DNA of 64,000 nucleotides from Cryptomeria japonica (GCF_030272615.1 NC_081410.1:260636437-260700436); one strand, 5' to 3'. Shown: positions 33,033-43,670, counted from the first letter of the stretch. Notes: generated by a model not told the origin, from the sequence alone. A program made the numbers and translations.

Positions 33033-34294
33033 TGTAGCGTCCTAAAATTGTGACACTTGCAGTTTTGACTACATTTGGGTCTTCACGATGGCGACGCAAC
33101 GTTGAACCTGAATGGAGACCCCGAAACCTGCTTGTGACACCAAAAACTGCATTTTTCTGCACCCTGGCCTGATCCCTCCTTGCACCCTGCTGTCCCAGGA
33201 GGTGGGACCATGGTGCCCAGCACCCTAGTCCTTCAGGATGAGGGCACCCAGTGCCCTGGTCCCCCAAGACCATGGTGCCCAGCGCCCTGGTCCCTGGCCC
33301 TATTTTGGGCCCGGTCTCTTTTGGGCATCGGGTCTTTAAGTTTGCAATTCGGGAAATAATGTTTCCTGGTCAGCCTAAGGTCGGAAAAATCAGTCTATCA
33401 ACCCTAATTGACAAGTATATAAACTAATTTTCCTCTCCTAGAAAAGGATGAAGGAAATAAGCAAGAGCAAGACGCGGAAGCGATATTCAAATATTCAAAC
33501 ATTCAAGCATTCAAGTATTCCTTCAAGCAATTGAGCATTCTAAGTCTCCATTCAAGGCTAGGTGTTGCATTCAAGACAAGGATTCAACCATTGAAGAGGA
33601 GATCACATACAACATACAACATACTACATACATTACACCTTCGCATGTAAGAATACAAACATTCTTACAACAAGGTATCAGTACTTGTTTACATTACAAA
33701 CATTTACATTTATAGAATTCTCATTTCTTGGTTAATTCCAAAACCGGGGTTTGACCTAAAGGCAAACCCCTAATCCCTAACCCCCCAATCGTCCTCTCTT
33801 TTCTGTGTGTAGGTTGTAGGTACACGACTGTAATTGAAGATCTGGAATCCTTATGCAGAGACGAACAGATCCACCTTCGTTTCGCTGATTTTTCAGAGGA
33901 CCGTGTGCACATCGGGCGCCATCGTCCCGTCAACTTTCGCTCAAATTTGCAGAACAGCATTGTCTCGACATTTTACTACTAATTCCAGGTTTGCAGCTTC
34001 ATCCCATATCCCTATCTCTGTTTACAAGCGAATCTTTCTTGCTTCTACATACATTCCTAGTTCAATCATTCTATCTATATTCTTTACAAAAGAGGGTATC
34101 CTTGATTTCTTAACCCTTGAAACTCATTTAGAATCCAATCCTGCATTGTGTGGGATTGGATCTTGTGGGTTTCAACCCCTCTTTTGAATGTAAAGTCCCT
34201 CCTAATTGAAAACCATCAACCTGAGTGACTCTCCCTTCTCTCTCCTTGGAGTGGGGGGGGGAGAACAACTAGGGTTCGATTTTTTCGCAATACA
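33033..34294 (+). mobile_element. 3' LTR of element A
   Basis: 1,262 bp, TGTAGCGTCC to AATACA, collinear with the 5' LTR. Differences cluster in the CG-rich block, mostly transitions, as expected for methylated cytosines. Confidence 0.92.
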
Positions 34295-34299
34295 ATTTG

Positions 34300-34696
34300 A
34301 TGCCCAATTAATTTGGAAATTCCTCATTGACATATCCCACTCCCGATCCTTTTTTGATTACGGTTCACCCTTTTTTGATATGGCTTTTCTTTTCCCCTTC
34401 CGTGCATTATCATCAATGGCATTATCACCCAAGTCAATTATATCATTCCGGCTAACTTGGGTATCTACCAGATAATCTTCTTCAAGATCATCCTAATCTG
34501 AGATATCAGGTTCGTCATCGTCTTCAACATGCGGCGCAGGTGGTGAATTTTGTACTTGTACTTGTGATGATGTACCTTCCTAATTTTCACCACAATCTTT
34601 TCCAATGCCAAAGTACGAAGACAATGTTCTGCTTTTTTTTGGCCTCTCTTGGCCTTCCCCACATTTAGGTTTCCTACTCCTCTTCCTGTTCGACAT
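34300..34696 (-). pseudogene. hAT transposase, N-terminal part
   Basis: Begins at ATG 34694-34696 (MSNRKRSRKPK, a nuclear-localisation-like basic start), followed by an acidic linker (EDDDEPDISD, DDLEEDY) and REWDMSMRNFQINWASK at the border with element A. Joining across the TSD leads directly into KYPFIELVENPIEGEPP at 26405 in the same frame, which shows the two pieces are one gene. In-frame stops occur at three places. The solo LTR lies 77 bp upstream of the start codon. Confidence 0.85.
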
Positions 34697-35080
34697 CTCC
34701 AACGAAATAAAGGTTGCCAAAAAAATATCAATTTGTTGAAGAAGCAATAATAGACTATAATGTATAATATACCTGTAGTCACATAAATCTGTCCACTTAA
34801 TTAAATGAATACTTAGTATTTATTTGATTATTTAACCATCAATTAATGAATTAATTAAATGAATATTTAATTAATTTATCTTAACCCTCTTCTCCTATTA
34901 ATTAAATAAATTATTCAATTTATTTGATTTAATTCACTTAACCAAATTCAGACCATTAATTAAATAAATAAATCATATTTGTTTAATTAAATCTTCTCTC
35001 ACATTTAAATAAATTAATATTTATTTAAATCCCCCAAAATCCCACCTCTCACATTTAAATAAATTAACATTTATTTAAAT

Positions 35081-35317
35081 CACCTTTATCCTCTACCCAC
35101 TTGTATTTTCCTACAAATGCAAGTTGCACAATTATTTTAAATAAATAATTTATTTAAATCACCTTTATCCTCCACCCACTTGTATTTTCCTACAAAAGCA
35201 AGTTGCACAATTATTTTAAATAAATAATTTATTTAAATCACCTTTATCCTCCACCCACTTGTATTTTCCTACAAAAGCAAATTGCACAACTATTTTAAAT
35301 AAATTATTTATTTAAAA
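35081..35317 (+). repeat. Three 79-bp tandem repeats in solo LTR U3
   Basis: Copies begin at 35081, 35160 and 35239 with CACCTTTATCCTC, then CCCACTTGTATTTTCCTAC and TTGCACAA, ending in an ATTTATTTAAAT-type palindrome. They are nearly identical. Confidence 0.95.
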
Positions 35318-35339
35318 TCCTATTTATCCTCACCCACTT

Positions 35340-35900
35340 GAAACCTTTAATGGTTTCCCTTAAAGTATTCAAACTTGATGGCTTTAAAGTCTTCAAACTT
35401 GATGGCTTCCTTCTATAGTCTTCTTAAGACTTTAATGGTTTTCCTTAAAGTCTTCAAGCCTTTAATGGTTTCCCTCAAAGTCTTCAACCATTTTAATGCT
35501 TTATCTTCATTATTCTCATTTAAATAAATTAATATTTATTTGAATATTTATCCAAATGCAAATTACACCATTTAATTGAAATAAATGATTTTATTTTAAT
35601 TGAAAATACCAAAATTTCTCCCACTTGCATTTTCCTACAAAATCCACTTGCATGCCTAAACCCCTTCTAGAATTTGTTAATCACTTCTAAATAACCTAAC
35701 CCCTTCTCTAAAATTTGTCACATTCCTAAGCAAAAGGGAAGTCACTTCTCAAACCCTCAAAGTCTTTGATAACCATTAAAGGCTTTCAACCTTCAACCAC
35801 TAAATGGCTCAAAGTCTTTGATAACCATTGAAGGCTTTCAAACTTCAACCACTTAATCCCCAAAGTCTCCAATAACCATTAATGGTTACCTCAAACCCTC
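35340..35900 (+). repeat. Short repeated phrases in solo LTR U3
   Basis: AAAGTCTTCAA with CTTGATGGCTT or CTTTAATGGTTT recurs in 35360-35500, and GATAACCATTAAAGGCTTTCAA with CTTCAACCACT recurs in 35769-35880. U3 repeats of this sort can hold enhancer-like sites; no specific factor is implied. Confidence 0.7.
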
Positions 35901-36248
35901 CCACATGGTTAAAACATTTGTTTTGACTCAACCTCTACCCAACCCAAAGGTCTCATCAGGCCATTAATGCTTTGACCATGATTATCTCTTAAACATTTGC
36001 ACAAAGGTTTATCCTTGGATTAACTCTTAATCCAGTGGGTAATCTTAATTTGGACTTGACCCTTAGCCTCTAGATAACCATGAGGTCTTCTCAGGCCTTT
36101 AATGCCTCCAACCTCTTCTCTCAACCCAATCCTATGTTGACACTTGTCACCATTTTATTGGTGCCAATTGTGCACATGGATCCCAAACTTTCAAACTTGG
36201 CCCTTGATTAAACCATTCAATCTTAACCCTTCATTTCCCCATTTCTTC

Positions 36249-36257
36249 TATAAATAG
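36249..36257 (+). promoter_or_regulatory. TATA box of the solo LTR
   Basis: TATAAATAG in CTTCTATAAATAGAACCC, about 400 bp before the LTR end, a canonical plant TATA box. Confidence 0.75.
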
Positions 36258-36661
36258 AACCCTTCTCCTCAAGCAAAAAAAGAGAAGCATTAGAGTATGG
36301 TTGTTATACTGGTATTAGCATAGAGCTTTCTCATAGCATCACTATCTACACTTGCATAGCATTTGCTTATCATATTCAACTATCTTGAATCTCCATATGG
36401 CATCCATGGCTAGTGCTAAAAGCTGAGAGCTACACTCATTTGGGACTTGGAGAGGAGAGGAACAAGGGAGGAGCAACTATGAGCATCTTGATTAGCTATT
36501 TTATTCTATGTTTATATGCTTTCTATTTCATGCTTAATATCTCTCTTGATATGCCTGTTTAGGATAATCTTTTGTTGCTAACACTAACATTTGTTTCTTG
36601 TGCTCTTGTGTGTGTTGTCATCAAACAGATTTTCTAATCCTTTTTGCAGAGCATCAATACC

Positions 36662-37365
36662 ACTTCAAAAATATGACCGCTCACCTTTAGGCTTTAGGTC
36701 ACTAGCAGTCACCAATGCAGTCAACAACAATGATTTTCCTTGGTCTGAAACTTTGCTATTGATTAGTATTCAGAGCCTAGAACCCACTAGATTGTGTTGA
36801 GATAGATCTGATCTTTGCATGTATTTATACCAATCCTTATATGGCGAATTCCGTGGGAATTTTATATGGTATACAAATATTTGGCGAATACTGCGTAACT
36901 ATAACACGACATATAATTTTCAAGGCGATTATAGGTCATCCAAATATGACTTATGTAATTTTCAAGGCAATTATAGGTCATCCAAATAATAGGTGAATAT
37001 AATATGGGTGAATGGAGACACGCGTCAGCAAGATGTCGGGCGAATTCGGTCCCCTTGGCTAACAAATCTTCACATGCCTATAGGCGAATTAAGGTCATCT
37101 ATTAAGGCAACCTCAGAGAGTGTAGGTGAAACAATTAAATTTACCATGTGTCCACCATGTATTGTATTGGTGAAATCATCGCATAGAAACATCTGATTGC
37201 ATTAAACATATGGTGATCGGTTCGTGACTTTGATGGAAATTGATAATGTTCTGGCGACATGGCCACCCCCAGTCGGTACAAAATATTCACCATTTCCGAC
37301 ATGGCTGACATGAAAAATTTGCCATTGGCAAATATTTGACACTAAAGTAATCTCTAAAGCCAACT
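36662..37365. other. Non-coding flank; LTR-like DNA
   Basis: No gene. The first 130 bp should be the 5' flank of the hAT gene displaced by the solo LTR. From about 36840, phrases with GGCGAAT and AAGGCGATTATAGGTCATCC (twice, near 36922 and 36964) resemble the 6560-6870 region. Confidence 0.35.
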
Positions 37366-38237
37366 ACCCGAAACTCCAGGAGTCCGGGGTTCCGAGCGCG
37401 TGAAAAAAAAATAACTACCTGGAACTCTGGGGGTTCGAGGTTCCGAGTTAGGGAAAACCAACTACCCGGAACTCTGGGGTTCCAAGTTAGGGAAAACAAG
37501 GGCATGTGAAAGAAACAAAAAAAACAAACAAAAACCAACAACAACAAAAACAAAATGAAGAGGAAAGAAGATCTAATCTATAAACCACCAAAATGGGAAA
37601 GAAAAATCACCAACCTAGTGAATCGAAATGCCCGAAAACACCAAGGAAATCTCAAAAATCCGGAGGTTCACTACTTGGAAGAAAAGGAGAAGGAGCTCTG
37701 AATGCACAAATGAATTTTAAAAGTTCATCATTCCTATTTATACCCCTTCCCAAGGCCATCCGTACGAAGGCTTTAAACATGACCTCGGGACTCCAGGGTC
37801 CCGAGGTTCTGAGCTTGACACAAGAAAGAAAACACCCGACCCCGGAACTCCGGGGTTCCAAAGCAAGCAAAAAAAAGGTTCCGCTTCAGGACTTCGGGAC
37901 TCTAGAGTTTCGAGGTAGAAGACACAAAAAACCTTGGGACTCCGGAGTTCCAAGGCAAAAACACAAAACCTCGAGACTCCGGGACTCCAGAGTTCTGAGG
38001 AAAAAGACAAAAAACAAAGAAACCATGGGGACCAACCTCGGGACTCCGGGGATCCGGGGTTTTGAGGTTGGTAAAAAGAAAAGAACAAAGAAAAAGGGAC
38101 CTCGGGGTCTCGAGGTCTCGAGGTTTTGAGATGAAAGAAAAAAAAATAACTAAGGAAGACGCCAACCTCGGGACTCTGGAGTTCTGAGGAAAAAGAACAA
38201 AAATGGACTTCGGGACTCTGGGACTGGGGTTCCAAGG
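37366..38237. repeat. Array of about twelve 24-bp palindromic units
   Basis: Units near 37366, 37418, 37465, 37783, 37841, 37892, 37932, 37969, 38036, 38100, 38166 and 38208, separated by A-rich spacers. The unit at 37783-37806 has perfect 9-bp arms CCTCGGGAC and GTCCCGAGG. The one at 37932-37955 has CCTTGG and CCAAGG, a paired change. The one at 37892-37915 is complementary throughout if G:T pairs are allowed. Units at 37969 and 38036 have an 8-bp insertion in the centre. All reading frames here stay open because of the repeat, so I treat it as non-coding. Confidence 0.85.
37734..37742 (-). promoter_or_regulatory. TATA box on the minus strand beside the palindrome array
   Basis: TATAAATAG in GGGGTATAAATAGGAATG on the minus strand. 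The palindromes at 37783-38237 would lie directly upstream, so this looks like the promoter of a minus-strand LTR whose U3 carries the array. Confidence 0.55.
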
Positions 38238-38333
38238 TCCAAAACCAAAAAGAACAAAACAAAAAGAAAAGACAAGACAAAAAAAAATAGGGGACCCAAA
38301 TTTTGATGCAAGGAGACTAATGGGGAAATACAT

Positions 38334-38634
38334 ATGTAAGGCATAACAAGTCCAACCTACAATATTCCCATGAGAAGAAGTTGTATAACTAAGGCTTACC
38401 AAGGTTTAATTACTGAGGAGATGGAGCCTAATTTGGATAACTTATTCCATGAGGATGTTGGTGGTTCTTCCAATCCTACAAATGTCCCTGTTTATCCTCA
38501 TTCTTTAGATAATTCTCATGATGTGGATGAATAACTAACTAGGGAATCTATTGACCAATTGGAGAATATTGACAATTAATTTGAAGATCTTCAACATTGG
38601 ATGATTCAACAATACCCGGAAAGTGAATCTCTCC
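38334..38634 (+). pseudogene. Element B Gag, N-terminal fragment
   Basis: Reads SPTYNIPMRRS, YQGLITEEMEPNLDNLF and HWMIQQYPESESL, matching element A residues 9-90 or so. The second codon after the ATG is TAA (38337) and two more TAA stops follow, so the copy is dead. It is interrupted at 38634 by the Athila-like element and resumes at 49735. The leader and 5' LTR of B are missing: matching sequence stops near the ATG and palindrome-rich DNA begins within 100 bp. Confidence 0.85.
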
Positions 38635-39895
38635 TGATAAGTTGATACTTTGTCATGTTTTTACCATCAAAATTCTTAGGTTTTTGACATCTTTTGGGTT
38701 GCATTGTGGTAGTAAAGTATTGTGAATTGACTATATGTATTCCATGCATAAACCTGAACTTATGAAATCGTGTTTGAAATTTGTCGGTCTATTCTTGCAG
38801 CCATACCAATTTATTCCAGTAGCCAAGTGGTTTGTTCCTATTGTTATGCAGATTATTTGAGATAATGTTATATGTGAGTTAATGAATGTATTAATTAAGT
38901 AAAATACGTAGGCATGTCCTTGTATGTTGGTCTTGTTTAGTCCAGATAATAAATGATGCCATGATGGATGTTCTCCTTTCGTGCCTAAGGAATGAAGAAT
39001 CACGTATGAGATAACTAGAGATCAAATTAAAGAGGAGCTGAGCGAACACAAGATATGGCATAACCGGAGCAGCCATACATCACTATGGGAGTTTAACTCT
39101 AGTGGGCATTGAATTTGCAAAATATCGCTATGGCATGCAAAGACTGTGGTTCGAGTTAGATCCATGTTTCCTGCAGTCAAGCTCTAGTTATCTTCTTCAT
39201 CTGTCAATCATCTGCCTCTTCTTCTGGGCATGAATTGAGTTGTCCATTGCAGTTGACCTTTGCTTTATAATAAGCTCTTCCTTTTTCTTAGAGGTTAGAC
39301 AGAATAGAAAGGAATAGAGCAAAGAATTGTGAGAGGCATTCTGGAGTTTTTCTTTTAGAACATGTAATCATTTTCAGGAAGAAATGAATGAAAAATATGT
39401 TGTTCTGATCTGTTAAAAGTATTTTGCTGGAAGCTTGATATCACTCATCCAAGAGGGCCCACTTGGTGAGTGATCCTATGTTTATGTTCATTGAAATTAT
39501 TTCTTCTTTAGTTGCAGTAGAAGTTCATGCCTGGATTGTTCCTTCAGCCACTAAAAATAGATCCACTGACTGTTCTTGCAGCCAAGCCAGAACAGAGTTA
39601 TTTCTGTTATTTACATTAGATCATTCCAGCATAGTTTTTATAAGTTTTCATGTAGCCTTCTATGATTTTCATTCTTTCTTTTCCTTTTTGCATAATGTTA
39701 AGTTACTGCAGCAATGCAGAATAGCCATTAAAGGAGCTTAGTGCATATATAGTGCAGACCCATTTCAATTTTTACGTCCCTGGGTTGATAACTAAATGAA
39801 CACTAGCCATGAAAATAGTAACTTTACCAAATGAATGTCCAAATTTTGGATTGAGATTTCAATTAGAGTTATTATTATTATAGTTGGAGTAGACA
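38635..39895 (+). mobile_element. 5' LTR of the Athila-like element
   Basis: Begins TGATAAGTTGATACTTTG and ends GGAGTAGACA, followed by the PBS. It contains scattered phrases such as CTTGCAGCCA and CTTCAGCCACT, like the CCTGCAGCCACT repeats at the pol end. Confidence 0.93.
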
Positions 39896-39899
39896 TTTT

Positions 39900-39917
39900 T
39901 GGCGCCATTGCCAGGAT
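39900..39917 (+). promoter_or_regulatory. Primer binding site (tRNA-Asp type)
   Basis: TGGCGCCATTGCCAGGAT, close to the TGGCGCCGTTGCCGGGGAT form known for Athila/Tat-type elements that use tRNA-Asp; the two differences fit decay. Confidence 0.8.
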
Positions 39918-39989
39918 GGTGTCAAACTAAGAACCCTTTATGGTTATTATAGTTTTTTTTTTAATTGGTTGAAAATTTCATGAATTTGC

Positions 39990-41213
39990 ATGCATAGCAG
40001 AAGAAGAGACCCCAGAGGTAGATTTCTACCCACTCATCCTAATCATGCAAAAGATAATTTCCCAGATATAAATCCTTTTGCTGAACTTTACCAAGCCCCA
40101 CAAAATTTGAATCACCCTGAATCTAAATTTTCAAAAGGTAGTCTTCAATTCCTTTTTGGTCCACAAGAAGAAGAATTTCCTATAGTAACAACCCCCACAA
40201 GTCCAATGCAAGGGAACCCTCCTCCTAGTGGGAATAATCCACCACCACCACCAGGTCCAACATTTGAGTTTCCCATCTCTGATCAGCATGATAATGCTAA
40301 CCTCAAGAACATTCTATCATCTTCACTCCCTAAATTTTATGGGTTGGTGACAGAGGATCCGAATACATTTCTGTTTGAGTTTGATGTAATCTGTAGGAGT
40401 TTTAACTATACTACATATGCCCATAGACTCAAACATTTTCCTACCACTTTGAAGGAGTCATCCTTGAGATGGTTTATGAGCTTGGGTAGTAGCACAATCA
40501 ATACATGGGATGAGATGAAATGGTTGTTTCTTGCAAAATACAAAGATTATTGTAGAGGCACTGATCATCATGGGGATGATATCTTTAGAATGACACAAAC
40601 TGAAGATGAGAGTCTTGAAGATTTTCTAGAAAGGTTTTTGTTTAGTGTCAAGAAGTCCAAGCATAGTACTCTGAATGAAGATTCTCTCAAATTGATATTT
40701 TTGAGGGGTATCAGTGATGAATGCACTAATTCCTTAGATCTTATGGGAGGAGGTGACATTACACAATCTACTGGGGCTAAAATAGGACAAATTTGCAAAA
40801 AGTATTCCAGATCTACATCTAAGAAGAACAGGAGATTTAAGCCAGGGGCACCATTATCAGCATCTAGAACTGGAGTTTCTAGATTGGAACTTAGTCATCT
40901 ATTAAAAGAATTCAATGAGGACATAATAAACAATATGGCTACCCAGTTGGATACATTGGCAGCTAAGAAGAAGCATGAGGAAGTTGATGCATTCCTTGCA
41001 GAATTTTGTCCTCATTGTAAACAACAGAAGAAAGATTGCATATGTAAGATGGTTGCAAATGTGGAAATACCTGACTTCAAACCAAGTCAAGGTGAAGATG
41101 AGCAAGTCTTCTATGTTTCTCAAAGAAGACCAAATTTTCAAAGACAAGGTATGCCACCTGATCCACTTTCTTTTTCTGGTTATAGTGGTAATTCTTATGC
41201 ACCAAACAACTAA
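39990..41213 (+). CDS. Gag of the Athila-like element
   Basis: 407 codons ending at TAA 41211. The N-terminus is basic (MHSRRRDPRGRFLP), followed by a Pro-rich stretch and the Retrotrans_gag-like capsid at about residues 105-275 (LPKFYGLVTEDPNTFLFEF; ESSLRWFMSLGSSTINTWDEMKWLFLAKY). Near 345 a Cys-rich segment, CPHCKQQKKDC, stands where a zinc knuckle would be. Beyond the stop the same reading continues as a Gln/Trp/Asn-rich stretch to about 41500 with further stops, so the polyprotein has lost its link to pol. Gag would form the cytoplasmic particle. Confidence 0.85.
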   Translation: MHSRRRDPRGRFLPTHPNHAKDNFPDINPFAELYQAPQNLNHPESKFSKGSLQFLFGPQEEEFPIVTTPTSPMQGNPPPSGNNPPPPPGPTFEFPISDQHDNANLKNILSSSLPKFYGLVTEDPNTFLFEFDVICRSFNYTTYAHRLKHFPTTLKESSLRWFMSLGSSTINTWDEMKWLFLAKYKDYCRGTDHHGDDIFRMTQTEDESLEDFLERFLFSVKKSKHSTLNEDSLKLIFLRGISDECTNSLDLMGGGDITQSTGAKIGQICKKYSRSTSKKNRRFKPGAPLSASRTGVSRLELSHLLKEFNEDIINNMATQLDTLAAKKKHEEVDAFLAEFCPHCKQQKKDCICKMVANVEIPDFKPSQGEDEQVFYVSQRRPNFQRQGMPPDPLSFSGYSGNSYAPNN

Positions 41214-41731
41214 TGGCAACCACAGTATTCTCAAAATTTTGGTAACTATCCACATTGGTACGGGTCATAAGGCCAAGGGCGGCAATTTGCTAATCAAGTT
41301 CCATAGTGGCAGCAACTACAGGGGAACTGGTATCCACCTCAGGATCAAGGGAACCAATTTCAAGGGAATTGGCAACCTACCTCTCAATGGAGGGGGAACC
41401 AATCATGGCCAGCCCAATCTTCTGGATATCAGCCTCCTGTTCAGCAGCCACAACCTCTTGCTTTAATGCCTCCTCCTGCAGCCACTGCTATGCCGCCTAA
41501 ACAACACAGTTACCTACTCAACCATTTCCAAATCCAAATATCAAATCTCAGCAACAACAACAAGCTTATACAGCTGATGTTAATCAATACCCAGCCTATT
41601 CTTTATCACTAGATGACATACACCTCTGATCTGGAACAACTTTACCTAATCCCTCTCATCCAGTTATCATTGAGGTACAGGAGGAGCAAGAAATTTCTAA
41701 TTCAATAGATACAATACCCCAGAGTCAAATA
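41214..41731 (+). pseudogene. Gln/Pro-rich linker between gag and protease
   Basis: Continues the Gag frame with TAA/TAG stops (near 41268 and 41304), reading WQPQYSQNFGNYPHWYG and many Gln and Pro. There is a frame change before protease. Such linkers carry no catalytic motif. Confidence 0.6.
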
Positions 41732-43045
41732 TTGCCACTATTTCCCCATAGATTGCAAGACAAAGAAGTTCCCATTGAACAACAACAAAGCTTTGATATT
41801 ATTGATCAACTGAAGAACATTTGTGTTAAAATTCTATTGTTGCAAGCAATAAAGGATGTGCCTATATATGGTAAGGCATTGAGAGAGGCATGCCTAAAGA
41901 AACCTGGTAGGAAGAAAAAGGATCCACAAGCAATGCATGTTATGGGTCAATTGGCTGATATCATGTTAGGTAAAATTGCAATTCCAAAGTATTCTGATCC
42001 AGGTAATCCTGTTGTGAGTATAGTCATTAATGGCAGTCAAATAAAGAATGTTTTGATTGATTTAGGAGTAGCCATTAATGTAATGACAAGGGAAGTAATG
42101 AAACATCTAGAGATCAATAGTTTAAGGGCTACACCCATAGTTCTACAATTTGCTGATGGCTCTACAGTGAGACCCGACGGTATCATAGAGGATGTCGTAG
42201 TTATTCTAGATTCTTGGGAATATCCTGCAGATTTTATGATTCTATCTCCAAAAGAAACATTGGGAGGATATCCGGTCATTTTGGGTAGACCTTGGCTTTC
42301 CACAGCTGATGCATATATTGGGTGTAGACTAGGAGACATGAATATTTCAGATGGGAGTTCTACAAAAACATTAACCTTGTATTCTCCAGCACAACCACAG
42401 CTTGAGCAGCAACAAGCTGTTTGGCCTATCTTGGGGGAGGAATCTAAAGAAATTGACTCTATTAATCACCTTATGATGATTAATCGAGGACCACTCATGC
42501 AGTTATATGATGAGGAATCAATTCTTTATAAAATACTAATAAATGAATTTATAAAAGAGCAAAAATTGCAGGAATTGGTTCCAAATATTACAGGTTTAGA
42601 CTTTCCTGCAGCCATTGATATTTTGCATACTCTGTTGCCGCAGGAATTATCTTTTTCTCATTTTTTTGATATAAACCAGATTGATCTTACTATTAAGATA
42701 GAGGTGGAATTGAATAAATATTTGAATATCAATAGAGATCTATTGGATACTCAAAAAGAGGGCCTTGTAGACTTGCTGAAACTCCATAAAAATGTTTTTG
42801 CATGGGATTACAAGGATATGAGTGGGATTGATCCAACAGTTTGTACTCACCGTATTTACATAAAGGATGATTGTTGCCCACTTAGACAGCCGCAAAGAAG
42901 AATCAATCCTGCCTTGAAGGAGATATTTAAAGAAGAATTACAGAAATTGTTGAAAGCTGGGTTTATCTATCCTATCTCTGACAGTCAATGGGTATCACCT
43001 CTGGTGATAGTGCCTAAAAAAGGAGGCAAATGGAGGGTGTGTTGA
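41732..43045 (+). pseudogene. Protease and N-terminal RT of the Athila-like element
   Basis: 437 codons. A retropepsin domain lies at about residues 90-200 with VLIDLGVAINVM (D110-L-G112). Athila-type proteases commonly have DLG where retroviral ones have DTG or DSG, so this is not by itself a defect. GRPWLSTADA follows. The RT N-terminus begins near residue 385 (LKEIFKEELQKLLKAGFIYPISDSQWVSPL) and ends at KKGGKWRVC, where loss of two bases in a GT run at about 43037-43042 shifts the frame. Confidence 0.88.
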
Positions 43046-43670
43046 TTATAGAGCTCTGAATTTAGCAACAAGAAAAGATCATTTTCCATTGCCATTTGTG
43101 GATCAGGTATTAGATTCTCTTGCTGGTAAGAGATATTTTTCGTTCCTTGATGGATTTAGTGGCTACAATCAGATACAGATAGCCCCAAAGGATCAAGAGA
43201 AGACAACATTTGCTTGCCCATGGGGCACGTATGCATATTTTGTTCTTCCTTTTGGGTTGTGTAATGCTCTAGCCACTTTTCAAAGGGCAGTGATCAGTAT
43301 TTTTTCTGATAATTCTCAAGATATTATGGAAATTTACATGGATGACTTCACAACTTATGGTTCTGAATTTGATCAAGCATTGGGTAATTTGAAGAAAGTT
43401 TTGCAGCGATGTGAAGACTACAATTTATCTTTAAATATTGAGAAGTGTTTTATTATGATGGAAGAAGGAATAGTCCTTGGTCATCATATATCTGTACAAG
43501 GCATACAGGTGGATCCAGCAAAGGTTGAGGTCATTCAGCATATTAATGACCCAATGAAGCAAAAAGATGTGAGAAGTTTTCTTTGTCATGTTGGATACTA
43601 CAGAAGGTTTATCAAAGATTTCAGTAAAATTGCAAGTCCCTTATATTCACTGCTTACCAAAGATGCATAA
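43046..43670 (+). pseudogene. RT catalytic domain of the Athila-like element
   Basis: After the two-base loss the RT frame continues: FLDGFSGYNQIQIA, TFACPWGTYAYFVLPFGLCNA, and the catalytic YMDD box in EIYMDDFTTYG near residue 82. KDVRSFLCHVGYYRRFI marks the RT-RNase H connection. The frame stops at TAA 43668. Catalytic residues are present, so the domain was intact before the frame changes. Confidence 0.9.

Larger units (their letters stand above)
26401..34299 (+). mobile_element. Element A: LTR retrotransposon with Gag-protease-like ORF only
   Basis: Element 26406-34294: 5' LTR, PBS, leader of about 1.2 kb, one long reading frame, 3' UTR of 750 bp, PPT, 3' LTR. Flanks CTTTG (26401-26405) and ATTTG (34295-34299) are a TSD with one mismatch, and removing the element rejoins a hAT transposase frame. 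The frame has Gag and a protease-like domain; RT, RNase H and integrase are absent and there is no room for them. It is therefore non-autonomous. Its LTRs differ at several dozen positions, mostly C/T and G/A, so it is clearly older than the copia element. A second family member is B at 38334-59782. Confidence 0.93.
34768..36661 (+). mobile_element. Solo LTR with perfect TSD
   Basis: LTR 34773-36656 (1,884 bp) starts TGTAGTCACA and ends GCAGAGCATCA; ATACC flanks it at 34768-34772 and 36657-36661. No internal retroelement sequence lies between, so it is a product of LTR-LTR recombination or a lone terminal copy. It carries a TATA box at 36249 and tandem repeats in U3. It sits just upstream of the hAT gene. 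Confidence 0.9.

Noticed and set aside
37593-38402. ORFs of 166-180 codons on both strands over the palindrome array
   Set aside because: Several frames are open at once, and the translations repeat Pro/Arg/Glu-rich phrases that follow the DNA repeat; no domain is visible.
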